From NCBI GenBank assembly GCA_937891445.1, contig CALAFV010000377.1, forward strand, positions 1 to 5,637: DNA of 5,637 nt, written 5' to 3'. Shown piece after piece: positions 1 through 5,637 of the stretch (position 1 is the stretch's first letter; every line of letters starts with the position of its first letter). Source of the DNA: an uncultured Phycisphaerales bacterium. Its GTDB lineage: Bacteria > Planctomycetota > Phycisphaerae > Phycisphaerales > UBA1924. The notes below the pieces were generated by a model, which was given only the letters and a program-made list of their open reading frames with translations, was not told the origin of the DNA and ran no database searches. The position numbers and the translations under genes are program-made.

Positions 1-55
<55 letters not shown>

Positions 56-61
56 ATGTGG

Positions 62-84
62 CCGCGGACCCGGGAGGTTCGCGG
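62..84. other. Inverted repeat just upstream of tRNA-Asp
   Basis: CCGCGGACC (62-70) and GGTTCGCGG (76-84) form a nine-pair stem with a five-base loop when read as plus-strand RNA, including one G-U pair. On the minus strand, the strand of the tRNA, that pair becomes an A-C mismatch. The repeat ends seven bases before the mature tRNA 5' end, so it would lie in the precursor leader. There is no T run on either side, so a standard intrinsic terminator is not supported. It may be a leader hairpin or a chance product of high GC. Confidence 0.4.
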
Positions 85-97
85 CGAAGGCTCGTGA

Positions 98-125
98 AAT
101 GTATCCGGGTCGGAGCGCCGGTCAA
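98..125 (-). promoter_or_regulatory. Candidate sigma70-type promoter for tRNA-Asp
   Basis: On the minus strand a -35 box TTGACC (bases 125-120, five of six to consensus) and a -10 box TACATT (103-98, four of six) are separated by 16 bases. Transcription would start near base 91, giving a precursor leader of about 36 bases before the tRNA at 55. Position and direction suit a dedicated tRNA promoter. The -35 box lies inside the loop and arm of a nine-base-pair inverted repeat (113-137). The call rests on box similarity only, and Phycisphaerae-type promoters are not well defined. Confidence 0.4.
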
Positions 126-137
126 GATCCGGCGCTC
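113..137. terminator. Perfect 9-bp inverted repeat, possible transcript end
   Basis: GAGCGCCGG (113-121) and CCGGCGCTC (129-137) are exact reverse complements around the seven-base loop TCAAGAT, making a strong GC-rich hairpin on either strand. It lies 45 bases past the stop of the small membrane protein gene and before the tRNA, where a transcript of the upstream unit would be expected to end. No T tract follows on the minus strand, so this is at best a non-canonical terminator or a 3'-end-stabilising stem. It overlaps the candidate tRNA -35 box. Confidence 0.4.
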
Positions 138-182
138 GGTGACCGGCGTGTCGGCCTCAGCCGCCCGTCGGCCCCCGGCGGG

Positions 183-386
183 TCAGCGTGCCGCGGGGAG
201 GCGGACCTTGGCCTCGTGGAGTTTCAGCGGCTGGCCGTCGGGGGCGATCTTGGCGCCCTGCGTCCAGAGGAAGACGCTCGCGGCGGCGAGGCAGACCACG
301 GCCAGGAAGAGCAGGCCCGTGTAAACGTCCATGGAGGGCCGGCGCTGCACCGCCCCGCCCGGCATGTTCATCGCGTACTGGCTCAT
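183..386 (-). CDS. Small single-pass membrane protein, unknown function
   Basis: A 67-residue protein of a family I cannot name. The start is ATG at 386, preceded by GAAAGG with an eight-base spacer; the stop is TGA. Residues 1-20 are polar (MSQYAMNMPGGAVQRR), a hydrophobic segment spans about residues 22-42 (VYTGLLFLAVVCLAAASVFL), and a 25-residue basic tail follows. This fits a single-pass inner-membrane protein; the basic tail and arginines before the helix leave orientation open. It lies 65 bases downstream of the coiled-coil membrane protein gene on the same strand, so the two are probably co-transcribed and may act together. Support for being real: a good ribosome site, GC-rich third positions and a clean membrane segment. 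The longer frames antisense to it show no such features. Confidence 0.75.
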   Translation of the reverse strand: MSQYAMNMPGGAVQRRPSMDVYTGLLFLAVVCLAAASVFLWTQGAKIAPDGQPLKLHEAKVRLPAAR

Positions 387-411
387 CGGATCGGCCTTTC
401 ACGCGGGCCGA

Positions 412-426
412 CGCGGCGTCGCCGCG
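412..426. repeat. Short GC-rich inverted repeat between two genes
   Basis: CGCGGC (412-417) and GCCGCG (421-426) can pair around a three-base loop in the 65-base gap between the coiled-coil gene and the small membrane protein gene. A second, overlapping palindromic run (422-436) could fold instead. With no T tract, and with GC so high, neither is convincing as a terminator; attenuation between the two genes is possible but not shown. Confidence 0.25.
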
Positions 427-451
427 GGGCCCGCGGGTGATGCGGAAGGGT

Positions 452-1303
452 TTACTGGAGGAGGCTGAGGACGTCGTCGTTCTCGGCGACCTGCTGGCCG
501 CCGGCGACGAACTGGATGCGGCCGACGGCCTGGCGCGGATCGGCCTTGGTGATGACCATCGTGCCGATGAACTGGGCGCCGCGGGTGATGTTCAGGAGCA
601 TGTTCTCCCGCACGCCGCTCTGGGAGCCGACGTCGATGACGGCGAGGCTGCCGCCGGCGGGGTGCTGGAGGACCTCGCGGATGCGGCCGCGGATGGGCGT
701 CGTGGCCTCAAAGGGGCCGGAGCGGGCCTGGCCCACGCCGCCGGTGGTCATCGCGGTCTGAACGGCCTGCTGCGCCTCGGCGAGCTGCTCGCGGAGGGCG
801 CGGGTGGTCTGCTCGAGAACCTCGGTCTGGCTCTGGAGGTCGTTGATGCGATCGATGAGTTCGATCTCGCGGCGGTTGGCGGCGAGCTGCTCGGTGCGGA
901 GCGCCGAGACCTCGTCGCGGTAGCCCTTGATGATCGTGGCCTGGTTATCCACGGTCGCGACCAACTGGTCGATGCGGTTGCGGATCGCGGCGGCGGCGGC
1001 GACGGCCTCCTCCTTCTCGGTGCGGAGGTTGGTCTGCTCGCGCTGGAGCGAGTCGATCGTCTGCTCACGGGCGCGGATGGTGTTGTTGAGCGCCTCGATC
1101 TGGAGTTGGAAGGTGGCCCGCTCCTGGCCGAGTTTGGCCAGTTCGGTCGAAGCCGCGGCCTCGGCGGCGAGCCGGGCGGCCTCCTCGTCCCGGAGCGCCT
1201 TGGCGAGCTTGTCGGCGTTGGAGGCGTAGGAGACGGTCAGCGCCGACAGCAGCAGGCAGAAGACCGCACAGAAGACGATCAGGACCTTGGTCACGATGTG
1301 CAC
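452..1303 (-). CDS. Membrane-anchored coiled-coil protein with C-terminal beta-rich domain
   Basis: A 283-residue protein with no function I can assign. I chose the GTG start at 1303 because AGGAG sits six bases upstream and the frame then opens with a membrane segment at about residues 5-27 (VLIVFCAVFCLLLSALTV). An upstream extension to 1372 would add 23 residues that look non-coding. Residues about 30-185 are a long charged, Ala/Glu/Gln/Arg-rich coiled coil with heptad-like spacing (LQIEALNNTIRAREQTIDSL). A Gly/Thr linker leads to a compact domain, about 202-283, with beta-strand-like segments: IRGRIREVL, LAVIDVGSQSGV, NMLLNI, FIGTMVITKA and AVGRIQFV, ending in DDVLSLLQ. The order anchor, coiled coil, beta domain recalls MreC, and the tail resembles small beta domains of planctomycete envelope proteins, but it lacks enough MreC-like sequence for that name. 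The bulk should lie outside the cytoplasmic membrane. It is followed by the small membrane protein gene. Confidence 0.85.
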   Translation of the reverse strand: MHIVTKVLIVFCAVFCLLLSALTVSYASNADKLAKALRDEEAARLAAEAAASTELAKLGQERATFQLQIEALNNTIRAREQTIDSLQREQTNLRTEKEEAVAAAAAIRNRIDQLVATVDNQATIIKGYRDEVSALRTEQLAANRREIELIDRINDLQSQTEVLEQTTRALREQLAEAQQAVQTAMTTGGVGQARSGPFEATTPIRGRIREVLQHPAGGSLAVIDVGSQSGVRENMLLNITRGAQFIGTMVITKADPRQAVGRIQFVAGGQQVAENDDVLSLLQ

Positions 1304-1330
1304 GGTGTGCTCCTGAGAACTCGGGCTCAA

Positions 1331-1344
1331 CAAGGCCGGCCTTG
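1331..1344. promoter_or_regulatory. Perfect 14-bp palindrome in the coiled-coil gene leader
   Basis: CAAGGCCGGCCTTG is its own reverse complement and lies 27 bases upstream of the GTG start at 1303, between the candidate promoter and the ribosome site AGGAG (1314-1310). It could be an operator for a dimeric regulator, or in RNA a five-pair hairpin with a CCGG loop. The core GGCCGGCC is the kind of palindrome that GC-rich DNA yields by chance, so the functional claim is weak. Confidence 0.3.
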
Positions 1345-1465
1345 ACCCCCACGCCTCCCCGCCGGGCCCCACCCGGGCTCTCGGCGGCGGCGACCCAGCC
1401 CCGGCGCCCGCGAGCGGCCAAGGCGCAACACGGCGGACCGACGCGGGTTAAGTCGCTCGGGTCGT

Positions 1466-1495
1466 ATTGTGCACCGGGGCGGCCGACCCTGTCAA
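1466..1495 (-). promoter_or_regulatory. Candidate sigma70-type promoter for coiled-coil/small-protein unit
   Basis: On the minus strand a perfect -35 box TTGACA (1495-1490) is followed after 18 bases by CACAAT (1471-1466, four of six to TATAAT) with TG directly before it. The -10 area, with GTATTGTG on the plus strand, is one of the few AT-leaning patches in this region. Transcription would start near 1459, leaving a leader of about 155 bases before the GTG start at 1303. The promoter lies 76 bases after the stop of the HEAT-repeat gene, which separates the lnt unit from the next. The leader and the rest of the 1304-1571 gap show no open frame I support. Confidence 0.5.
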
Positions 1496-1522
1496 CACGG
1501 GCGATTCGCAGATCTGTTCGGG

Positions 1523-1537
1523 CGGGTTCCGGACCCG
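1523..1537. terminator. Weak hairpin after the HEAT-repeat gene
   Basis: CGGGT (1523-1527) and ACCCG (1533-1537) pair around a five-base loop, 34 bases past the TGA of the HEAT-repeat gene and just before the next promoter candidate. The position suits a transcript end, but the stem is short and no T run follows on the minus strand. Confidence 0.2.
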
Positions 1538-1571
1538 GTGCGAGGTGTCCCAACTTCCAGCCGGGGCGAGG

Positions 1572-2678
1572 TCACTGCTCCGGCTGGGCCCGCTCGGTGA
1601 TCCGCAGGATGGCCGCCGCGGCGGCAACGCGGACCTGCGGGTTGGGGTCTTCGAGCATGGGCTGGAGATACCGGAGGCCGTCGGTGTGGCCAATCGCACC
1701 CAACAGAAGAGCCGCCTGGGCCCGGAGGGTGGGCTTGGGGTCGCTCAGGTACTCCTCGGCGAGGAACGAGCCCCGCGGGAGCCCGAGTTTGGCGAGCGAG
1801 GCCGCGGCCGCGAGACGGATCTCTGCGGGCATGTGGCGGCCGGTCTCGTCGAGGCGGGCGGTGAGGTAGACCAGTTGGTCGATCGACCGGCGGTCGTTGA
1901 CCTCGCCGATGATCTGCGCGGCCAGGGCGGTGGCTTCCAGGTCGTCGGGGCGGGAGGGGTAGAGCGCAGCGCGGATGGGATGCAGGGCGTTGTCGTCCCC
2001 CAACTTGGCGCGGGCCTCGGCGATCTGGAGTTCCATCAGCCGCACTTCCGCCGGCCGGGCCCGCGGCATCTTGGCCCGCAGGGAGTCGATGAGCATGGGC
2101 AGCGCGGAGGACTCGCGGAGTTCCCCGAGGAGGTAAGCAGCGTGGGCGCGGGTGCGGGGGGAGTCGTCCCATAGCAGCGCGCCGATGGGGGTCGGATCCG
2201 CATCCGGGCTCGTGTCCCCGCAGCGGCGGAGGGCGAAGACCGCAGCGGCCTTGACGATGGGCGAGGGGTCATAGACAAGCGGACGCACGTGCGGGAGCGC
2301 AGCGGTGATGCGTGCTTTGCCGACGGCCATGGCGGCGACGGCCCGCACGCCCAGGTTCTGATCGGCCAGGAGCGTCGGAAGCAGCGGCTTGAGGCGGGAC
2401 GGCGTGACGGCGAGCCCCTCGACCGCGTTGGCGCGGACTTCGGCGGACGGGTCCTTTGTGGCCTCGACGAGGATGCCGATGACGCGTTCGCGGAGTTCGC
2501 CCAGACGAATGGCGTCGTAGGCCTCGACCGGCGGTCTGCTTGCGCGCTGGGACGGCTTGGAGAGCCCGCCGCTCGCTCCGCCACCGCCGCACCCGGTGGC
2601 GACGACGCTCACCGCGGCCGCCGCGAGAGCCGCCGCCATACCCGCACGCAATCGCTGAAGGACCGGACCGCTGCGCAT
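1572..2678 (-). CDS. HEAT-repeat protein, probable lipoprotein
   Basis: A 368-residue protein built almost wholly of HEAT-type helical repeats. The ATG at 2678 is chosen because GGGAGG sits five bases upstream; a GTG at 2702 in the same frame lacks a good site. Residues 1-29 form a lipoprotein-like signal: basic start (MRSGPVLQRLRAG), hydrophobic core (AAALAAAAVSVVA), then ATGC with Cys30 as the likely lipidated residue, followed by a Gly-rich tether. The lipobox is imperfect, with Ala at -3 rather than Leu. From about residue 56 to 360 come roughly eight to nine repeats, each two helices with a DP-x(3-4)-VR turn, for example DPSAEVRANAVEGL, DQNLGVRAVAAMAVGKA and DPNPQVRVAAAAAIL. Such solenoids bind other proteins; no catalytic motif is visible. 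The start is 30 bases after the lnt stop, so co-transcription with lnt is likely and the protein could be an Lnt substrate. The partner is unknown. The mature protein should be exported. Confidence 0.88.
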   Translation of the reverse strand: MRSGPVLQRLRAGMAAALAAAAVSVVATGCGGGGASGGLSKPSQRASRPPVEAYDAIRLGELRERVIGILVEATKDPSAEVRANAVEGLAVTPSRLKPLLPTLLADQNLGVRAVAAMAVGKARITAALPHVRPLVYDPSPIVKAAAVFALRRCGDTSPDADPTPIGALLWDDSPRTRAHAAYLLGELRESSALPMLIDSLRAKMPRARPAEVRLMELQIAEARAKLGDDNALHPIRAALYPSRPDDLEATALAAQIIGEVNDRRSIDQLVYLTARLDETGRHMPAEIRLAAAASLAKLGLPRGSFLAEEYLSDPKPTLRAQAALLLGAIGHTDGLRYLQPMLEDPNPQVRVAAAAAILRITERAQPEQ

Positions 2679-2708
2679 CTGAGCCTCCCGGCGGGCGATC
2701 ACCCGCTC

Positions 2709-4487
2709 TCACACTCCCCCGCTCCCGTGGGTCGCGCCGCCGGTTTGGCCGTCGGACGCGGGCGACAGGCGGCGGACGGCGACGCACCCGGCCAGCAGGA
2801 GCACCATCGCCGCCAGAGCCCCCCACCCCACGATGTCCCCGGTTCTGCCGTAGAAGGTCCCGGGCCCGCCGGGGGCCACCCCGACGGGGACGTCCGTGGT
2901 CAGGATCCCGTCCACGCGGGCGTCCTGGTCGGCCCCATCGGGACCGGAGGCCAGGCGCCGGCCTGAACGATCAACGCTCGCCGAGATGCCCGTGTTCACG
3001 GCACGGACCATGGGCAGGGCGAGTTCGACGGTGCGCCAGCGGGCAGCCTGGAGGTGCTGCTCGCGGCCGCCGGTCGCGGAGTTGAACCAGCCGTCGTTGG
3101 AGAGGTTGATGAGCAGGTCGGCGGCGAGGCGGCCGTCCCTGTACGCCAGGGCGCGGCAGACCTCGGGCATCGTGGCCTCGAAGCAGATCGGCGTGGCGAG
3201 TTTCAGGGGCGGGCGCGGGCGACCGTCGGCGTCGGGGGACAGCGGGACCTCGAAGATGAAGCGACGTGTCCCGTGGGTCAGGTCGAAACGCATGCCCGCG
3301 GCGCCGACGCCGACCACAAAGTTCTGGATGGCGGGCCAGCGCCAGAGGTACGGGATGACTTCGCCGAAGGGGGTGAGGTTGATCTTGTCGTAGCGGTCGT
3401 GCTGGACGGCGCCGTTGCGCACGAGGAACGCGCTGTTGTAGCGGGCGCTGAAGTCGATCTCGACCGATCCGCCGCCGGCATCCCGCACGGCGAAGTCGTC
3501 CATCGCGATCGCGCCGATGAGCATCGGAATGCCGATCGAGCGCTGGAGTTCGACGAGCCGGTCGGCGAAATAGGTGAAAGGGAGGCGCTGATCGGCCCAG
3601 ACGAGGCCGGCGCGGCGCATCGCCTCCACGGCGTCGGGATTGAGGGTTTCACCGGGGAACATCGTCTCCGGCCAGACGATCAGGTCCGGGCGGGGTGATT
3701 GGGCCGCGGCGGCGAGGGTGAGTTCTTCGAACCGGCGCCAGTCGGCGAGCCGCTGAGAGATACTCCACCCGATTTTGTTGCTCTGGGGAACGTTGGTCTG
3801 GATGACGGCGATGCGCGCCGTCGGGGCGGCGGGGTCCGCCGGGGGCGTGCGCAGGAGGGCCGCCAGCCCCCAGATGGCGGCAGCCGTGCCGAGCATGCCG
3901 AGGCCGAGACGACGCGACGGCGCGGTGGGGTGCAGCAGCGCGACGGCGGCGCCGGCGATCATCGCCACCAGGAACGACACGCCCAGAGCGCCGATCCACG
4001 CGGCGGGAGCGGCGAGGATGGGCCACTCGATCAGCGGGTGCGAGGCGAGGTACCAGGGATAGCCGGTGAAAAAGAGTTTGGCGCGGAAGCACTCCATCCC
4101 GACCCACGCGACGGGGATCACGACGGCCGGAAGGGCGAGCCGGCCCAGCCGCGAGCAGGCGAGGGCGACGATGGTGACGAAGGCGCCGGTCATCAAGGCC
4201 TGGCTGATCGCCAGCAGCGGGTAGCCGACAGCAGTGACGTCGATCATCCAGCGCTGTTCAAAGAGCCACGCCGGAAGAACGCCGGCCGCGGCGAGAAGAC
4301 CGGCACGCCAGGGACGGCCGCAGCCCCGGGCGGCGGCGAGGGCAAGCGGGATGATGGCGACAAAGGCGAGGGGCCAGAGTCCCACCGGCGGGAACATAAG
4401 GATCAGGAGCAGGCCGTGGAGCAGGCCGGCGAGCAGCGCGCCCGGCCCGGACCAGAATCCGCTCGATGGCGTGGGGCTCGGGTCCAT
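2709..4487 (-). CDS. lnt: Apolipoprotein N-acyltransferase
   Basis: Lnt moves an acyl chain from a phospholipid to the amino group of the lipidated N-terminal cysteine of lipoproteins, the last step of their maturation, at the outer face of the inner membrane. At 592 residues it is longer than the roughly 510 of E. coli Lnt. Residues about 15-215 hold hydrophobic membrane segments (GALLAGLLHGLLLILMFP, AFVAIIPLALAAA, LLAISQALMTGAFVTIVALA, LGVSFLVAMIAGAAVALL). A nitrilase-type domain covers about 224-535 and a last membrane helix about 553-571. The catalytic residues are present: Glu274 in VWPE, Lys368 in RYDKINLTPFGE and Cys435 in PICFE, with Glu376 and Glu437 matching further conserved acids. 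NLSNDGWF (461-468) and the RAVNTGIS region (495-502) are also family hallmarks. The extra length lies mainly in loops between the catalytic Glu and Cys. The start is ATG at 4487; no strong ribosome site precedes it. The HEAT-repeat lipoprotein gene follows after 30 bases. Confidence 0.96.
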   Translation of the reverse strand: MDPSPTPSSGFWSGPGALLAGLLHGLLLILMFPPVGLWPLAFVAIIPLALAAARGCGRPWRAGLLAAAGVLPAWLFEQRWMIDVTAVGYPLLAISQALMTGAFVTIVALACSRLGRLALPAVVIPVAWVGMECFRAKLFFTGYPWYLASHPLIEWPILAAPAAWIGALGVSFLVAMIAGAAVALLHPTAPSRRLGLGMLGTAAAIWGLAALLRTPPADPAAPTARIAVIQTNVPQSNKIGWSISQRLADWRRFEELTLAAAAQSPRPDLIVWPETMFPGETLNPDAVEAMRRAGLVWADQRLPFTYFADRLVELQRSIGIPMLIGAIAMDDFAVRDAGGGSVEIDFSARYNSAFLVRNGAVQHDRYDKINLTPFGEVIPYLWRWPAIQNFVVGVGAAGMRFDLTHGTRRFIFEVPLSPDADGRPRPPLKLATPICFEATMPEVCRALAYRDGRLAADLLINLSNDGWFNSATGGREQHLQAARWRTVELALPMVRAVNTGISASVDRSGRRLASGPDGADQDARVDGILTTDVPVGVAPGGPGTFYGRTGDIVGWGALAAMVLLLAGCVAVRRLSPASDGQTGGATHGSGGV

Positions 4488-4585
4488 GCGCTCGGGATGG
4501 TAAGCCTGCGCGGGGTTGAAACCCGCTCAGGGCCGGGGGAATCCTGAGTTTGGTGCCGTGCGGAGGTGAACCGTCCGCTGATCGA

Positions 4586-4604
4586 CCCGCCGCGGACCGG
4601 CGGG
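4586..4604. terminator. Perfect 7-bp GC-rich hairpin after accD
   Basis: CCCGCCG (4586-4592) and CGGCGGG (4598-4604) are exact reverse complements with a five-base loop, 17 bases past the accD stop. A second stem, GGCCA/TGGCC (4603-4615), overlaps it and could fold as an alternative. No T run follows on the minus strand, so this would be a non-canonical terminator or a processing/stabilising stem. The whole 134-base gap 4488-4621 otherwise holds only a weak GCGGG/CCCGC repeat and no clear lnt promoter. Confidence 0.35.
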
Positions 4605-4621
4605 CCACCCTGGCCATCCAG

Positions 4622-5467
4622 TTACTTGCCGGCGTAGTCGATGACGCGGGCGATCTCGCTGCGGAGGTCGGCGCGGCGGACAACGCGGTCGATCATGCCG
4701 GTCTCAAGCAGGTACTCGGAGCGCTGGAAGCCCTCGGGGAGTTCCTGCTTGATCGTCTGCTGGATGACGCGGGGGCCGGCGAAGCCGATCAGCGCCTTGG
4801 GCTCCGCGAAGATCACGTCGCCGAGCATCGCGAAGGACGCGGTGACGCCGCCGGTCGTCGGGTCGGTCAGGACGCTGATGAACAGGCCCTTGGCGTCGTC
4901 GAAGCGGGCCAGCGCGGCGGAGGTCTTGGCCATCTGCATGAGCGAGAGGCCGGACTCCTGCATGCGGGCGCCGCCGGAGCAACTGACGATGACCAGCGGG
5001 AGGTTGCGCTCCGTGGCGGTCTCGATCGAGCGGGTGATCGTCTCGCCGACGACACTGCCCATCGAGCCCATCATGAAGTGCAGGTCGAGGCAGCAGAGCA
5101 TCGCCGCACGGCCCTTGATGAAGGCCGTCCCGGCCCGGACCGCATCCTGCGAGCCGCTCTTGAGTTGCTCGGCGAGCAGACGCTCCTGGTAGGTCTTGAG
5201 GTCGGTGAACTTCAGCGGGTCGGTGGGCATAAGCCCGGTGAACATGGGCTCGAAGGACCCGGGGTCGGCCAGTTGCTTGATCCGCTCCGCGGCGCCGATG
5301 CGGAAGTGGTGGTCGCACTCGGGGCAGACGTGGAGGTTGGCCTCCATCTGCTTGCGGTAGATCATCTGGCCGCAGCCGGGGCAGCGGAGCCAGAGACCTT
5401 CGGGAATCGCGGAACGGCGGGCGGGCTTGAGCTCGCTCAGGGAGCGCGTCGTCGCCTGCTGCGTCAT
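4622..5467 (-). CDS. accD: Acetyl-CoA carboxylase carboxyltransferase subunit beta
   Basis: AccD pairs with AccA to transfer the carboxyl group from biotin on AccB to acetyl-CoA, giving malonyl-CoA, the first committed step of fatty-acid synthesis in the cytoplasm. With the ATG at 5467 the protein has 281 residues, near the usual 280-305. It opens with the four-cysteine zinc ribbon, Cys29, Cys32, Cys48 and Cys51 (RCPGCGQ and VCPECDHHFRIGA), after the family signature IPEG. The crotonase-fold carboxyltransferase domain follows, with SCSGGARMQESGLSLMQMAK (162-181) and DPTTGGVTASFAMLGD (202-217), whose paired glycines form the oxyanion holes, then GFAGPRVIQQTIKQELPEGF. I prefer 5467 because AAGGA lies ten bases upstream and third-position GC drops just before it. 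ATG at 5497 (ten residues longer, with GGAG and AGGG upstream) is nearly as good; the extreme TTG at 5590 adds poorly coding sequence. accA is not in the window, so the subunits are encoded apart. Confidence 0.96.
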   Translation of the reverse strand: MTQQATTRSLSELKPARRSAIPEGLWLRCPGCGQMIYRKQMEANLHVCPECDHHFRIGAAERIKQLADPGSFEPMFTGLMPTDPLKFTDLKTYQERLLAEQLKSGSQDAVRAGTAFIKGRAAMLCCLDLHFMMGSMGSVVGETITRSIETATERNLPLVIVSCSGGARMQESGLSLMQMAKTSAALARFDDAKGLFISVLTDPTTGGVTASFAMLGDVIFAEPKALIGFAGPRVIQQTIKQELPEGFQRSEYLLETGMIDRVVRRADLRSEIARVIDYAGK

Positions 5468-5597
5468 CGATGCATCGTCCTTGGCGGTGTCGCCCATCGA
5501 ATCCCTGCTCCGAAACATCCCCGCCGCGGCCGGTGGTGTGGCGAAGCCGGGCCCACGAGAGCGCCGGCGGCCGCGGAGAGCAGTGGGCAACGGTGGG

Positions 5598-5627
5598 AGT
5601 TTAGCCGGGCGTGCATGGGGACAGCAA
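5598..5627 (-). promoter_or_regulatory. Weak candidate promoter upstream of accD
   Basis: On the minus strand TTGCTG (5627-5622, first three bases of the -35 consensus) and TAAACT (5603-5598, four of six to TATAAT) are 18 bases apart. The start would fall near 5591, about 95-125 bases before the likely accD start codons. If real, it would leave no room to translate from the TTG at 5590 except as a leaderless message, which agrees with a downstream start. Box similarity is modest. Confidence 0.25.
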
Positions 5628-5637
5628 CCCGACGACC

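Noticed and set aside
452..1303. Naming the coiled-coil protein mreC
   Set aside because: The architecture is similar, but no mreB or mreD lies nearby and the C-terminal domain lacks a convincing MreC match by eye.
188..1345. A 385-residue plus-strand open frame antisense to the coiled-coil gene
   Set aside because: Its sequence is a Gly/Leu/Asp/Ala-rich mirror of the heptad codons on the other strand, has no domain or ribosome site, and the minus frame has a membrane anchor and coiled coil. Long antisense frames are expected where third positions are nearly all G or C.
1342..1553. Possible small gene in the gap before the coiled-coil gene
   Set aside because: Frames here on either strand are Arg/Pro/Gly-rich, lack a ribosome site and cross the promoter candidate and the ends of flanking genes.
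1492..2172. A 226-residue minus-strand frame overlapping the HEAT-repeat gene
   Set aside because: Arg/Pro-rich out-of-frame translation of the repeat gene with no recognisable fold; the HEAT frame shows clear repeat periodicity and a good ribosome site.
1572..2678. HEAT protein as a phycobilin lyase or other enzyme of the HEAT-like family
   Set aside because: No catalytic or pigment-binding motif is visible, and an exported signal does not fit those cytoplasmic proteins; only the repeat fold is supported.
3699..4547. A 282-residue plus-strand open frame antisense to lnt
   Set aside because: Composed of low-complexity Gly/Arg/Glu/Asp runs and overlaps conserved Lnt sequence whose catalytic residues are intact; a shadow frame.

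Overview
The window is GC-rich chromosomal DNA in which every gene I can support lies on the minus strand, so transcription runs from high to low coordinates. It holds five protein genes and the 5' part of one tRNA gene. The mix suggests a planctomycete, perhaps of the Phycisphaerae: extreme GC bias at third codon positions, a long Lnt, a HEAT-repeat lipoprotein, and an anchored coiled-coil protein with a small beta-rich tail. That placement is inference from general resemblance; there is no rRNA or marker here to prove it.

In transcription order: accD (zinc-binding carboxyltransferase beta subunit of acetyl-CoA carboxylase) comes first, with a weak possible promoter at the right edge. A 154-base gap carrying a GC-rich hairpin follows. 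Next is lnt, apolipoprotein N-acyltransferase, with its Glu-Lys-Cys catalytic residues intact. Thirty bases after its stop comes a HEAT-repeat protein with a lipoprotein-type signal, which is itself a plausible Lnt substrate. A 268-base gap then holds the best promoter candidate of the window (perfect TTGACA box) and a 14-bp palindrome in a long leader. It precedes a second unit: a membrane-anchored coiled-coil protein of unknown function and, 65 bases later, a 67-residue single-pass membrane protein. The left edge is a tRNA-Asp(GTC) gene cut by the window, preceded by its own promoter candidate and two hairpins.

Functionally, the window joins fatty-acid synthesis (AccD), lipoprotein maturation (Lnt), a probable lipoprotein and two uncharacterised membrane proteins, so a cell-envelope theme is visible, though accD and the envelope genes need not be co-regulated. 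I see no mobile element, CRISPR array, phage gene or defence system, and nothing I would call an exotic new system. The most open items are the coiled-coil/small-protein pair and the lnt-linked HEAT lipoprotein.
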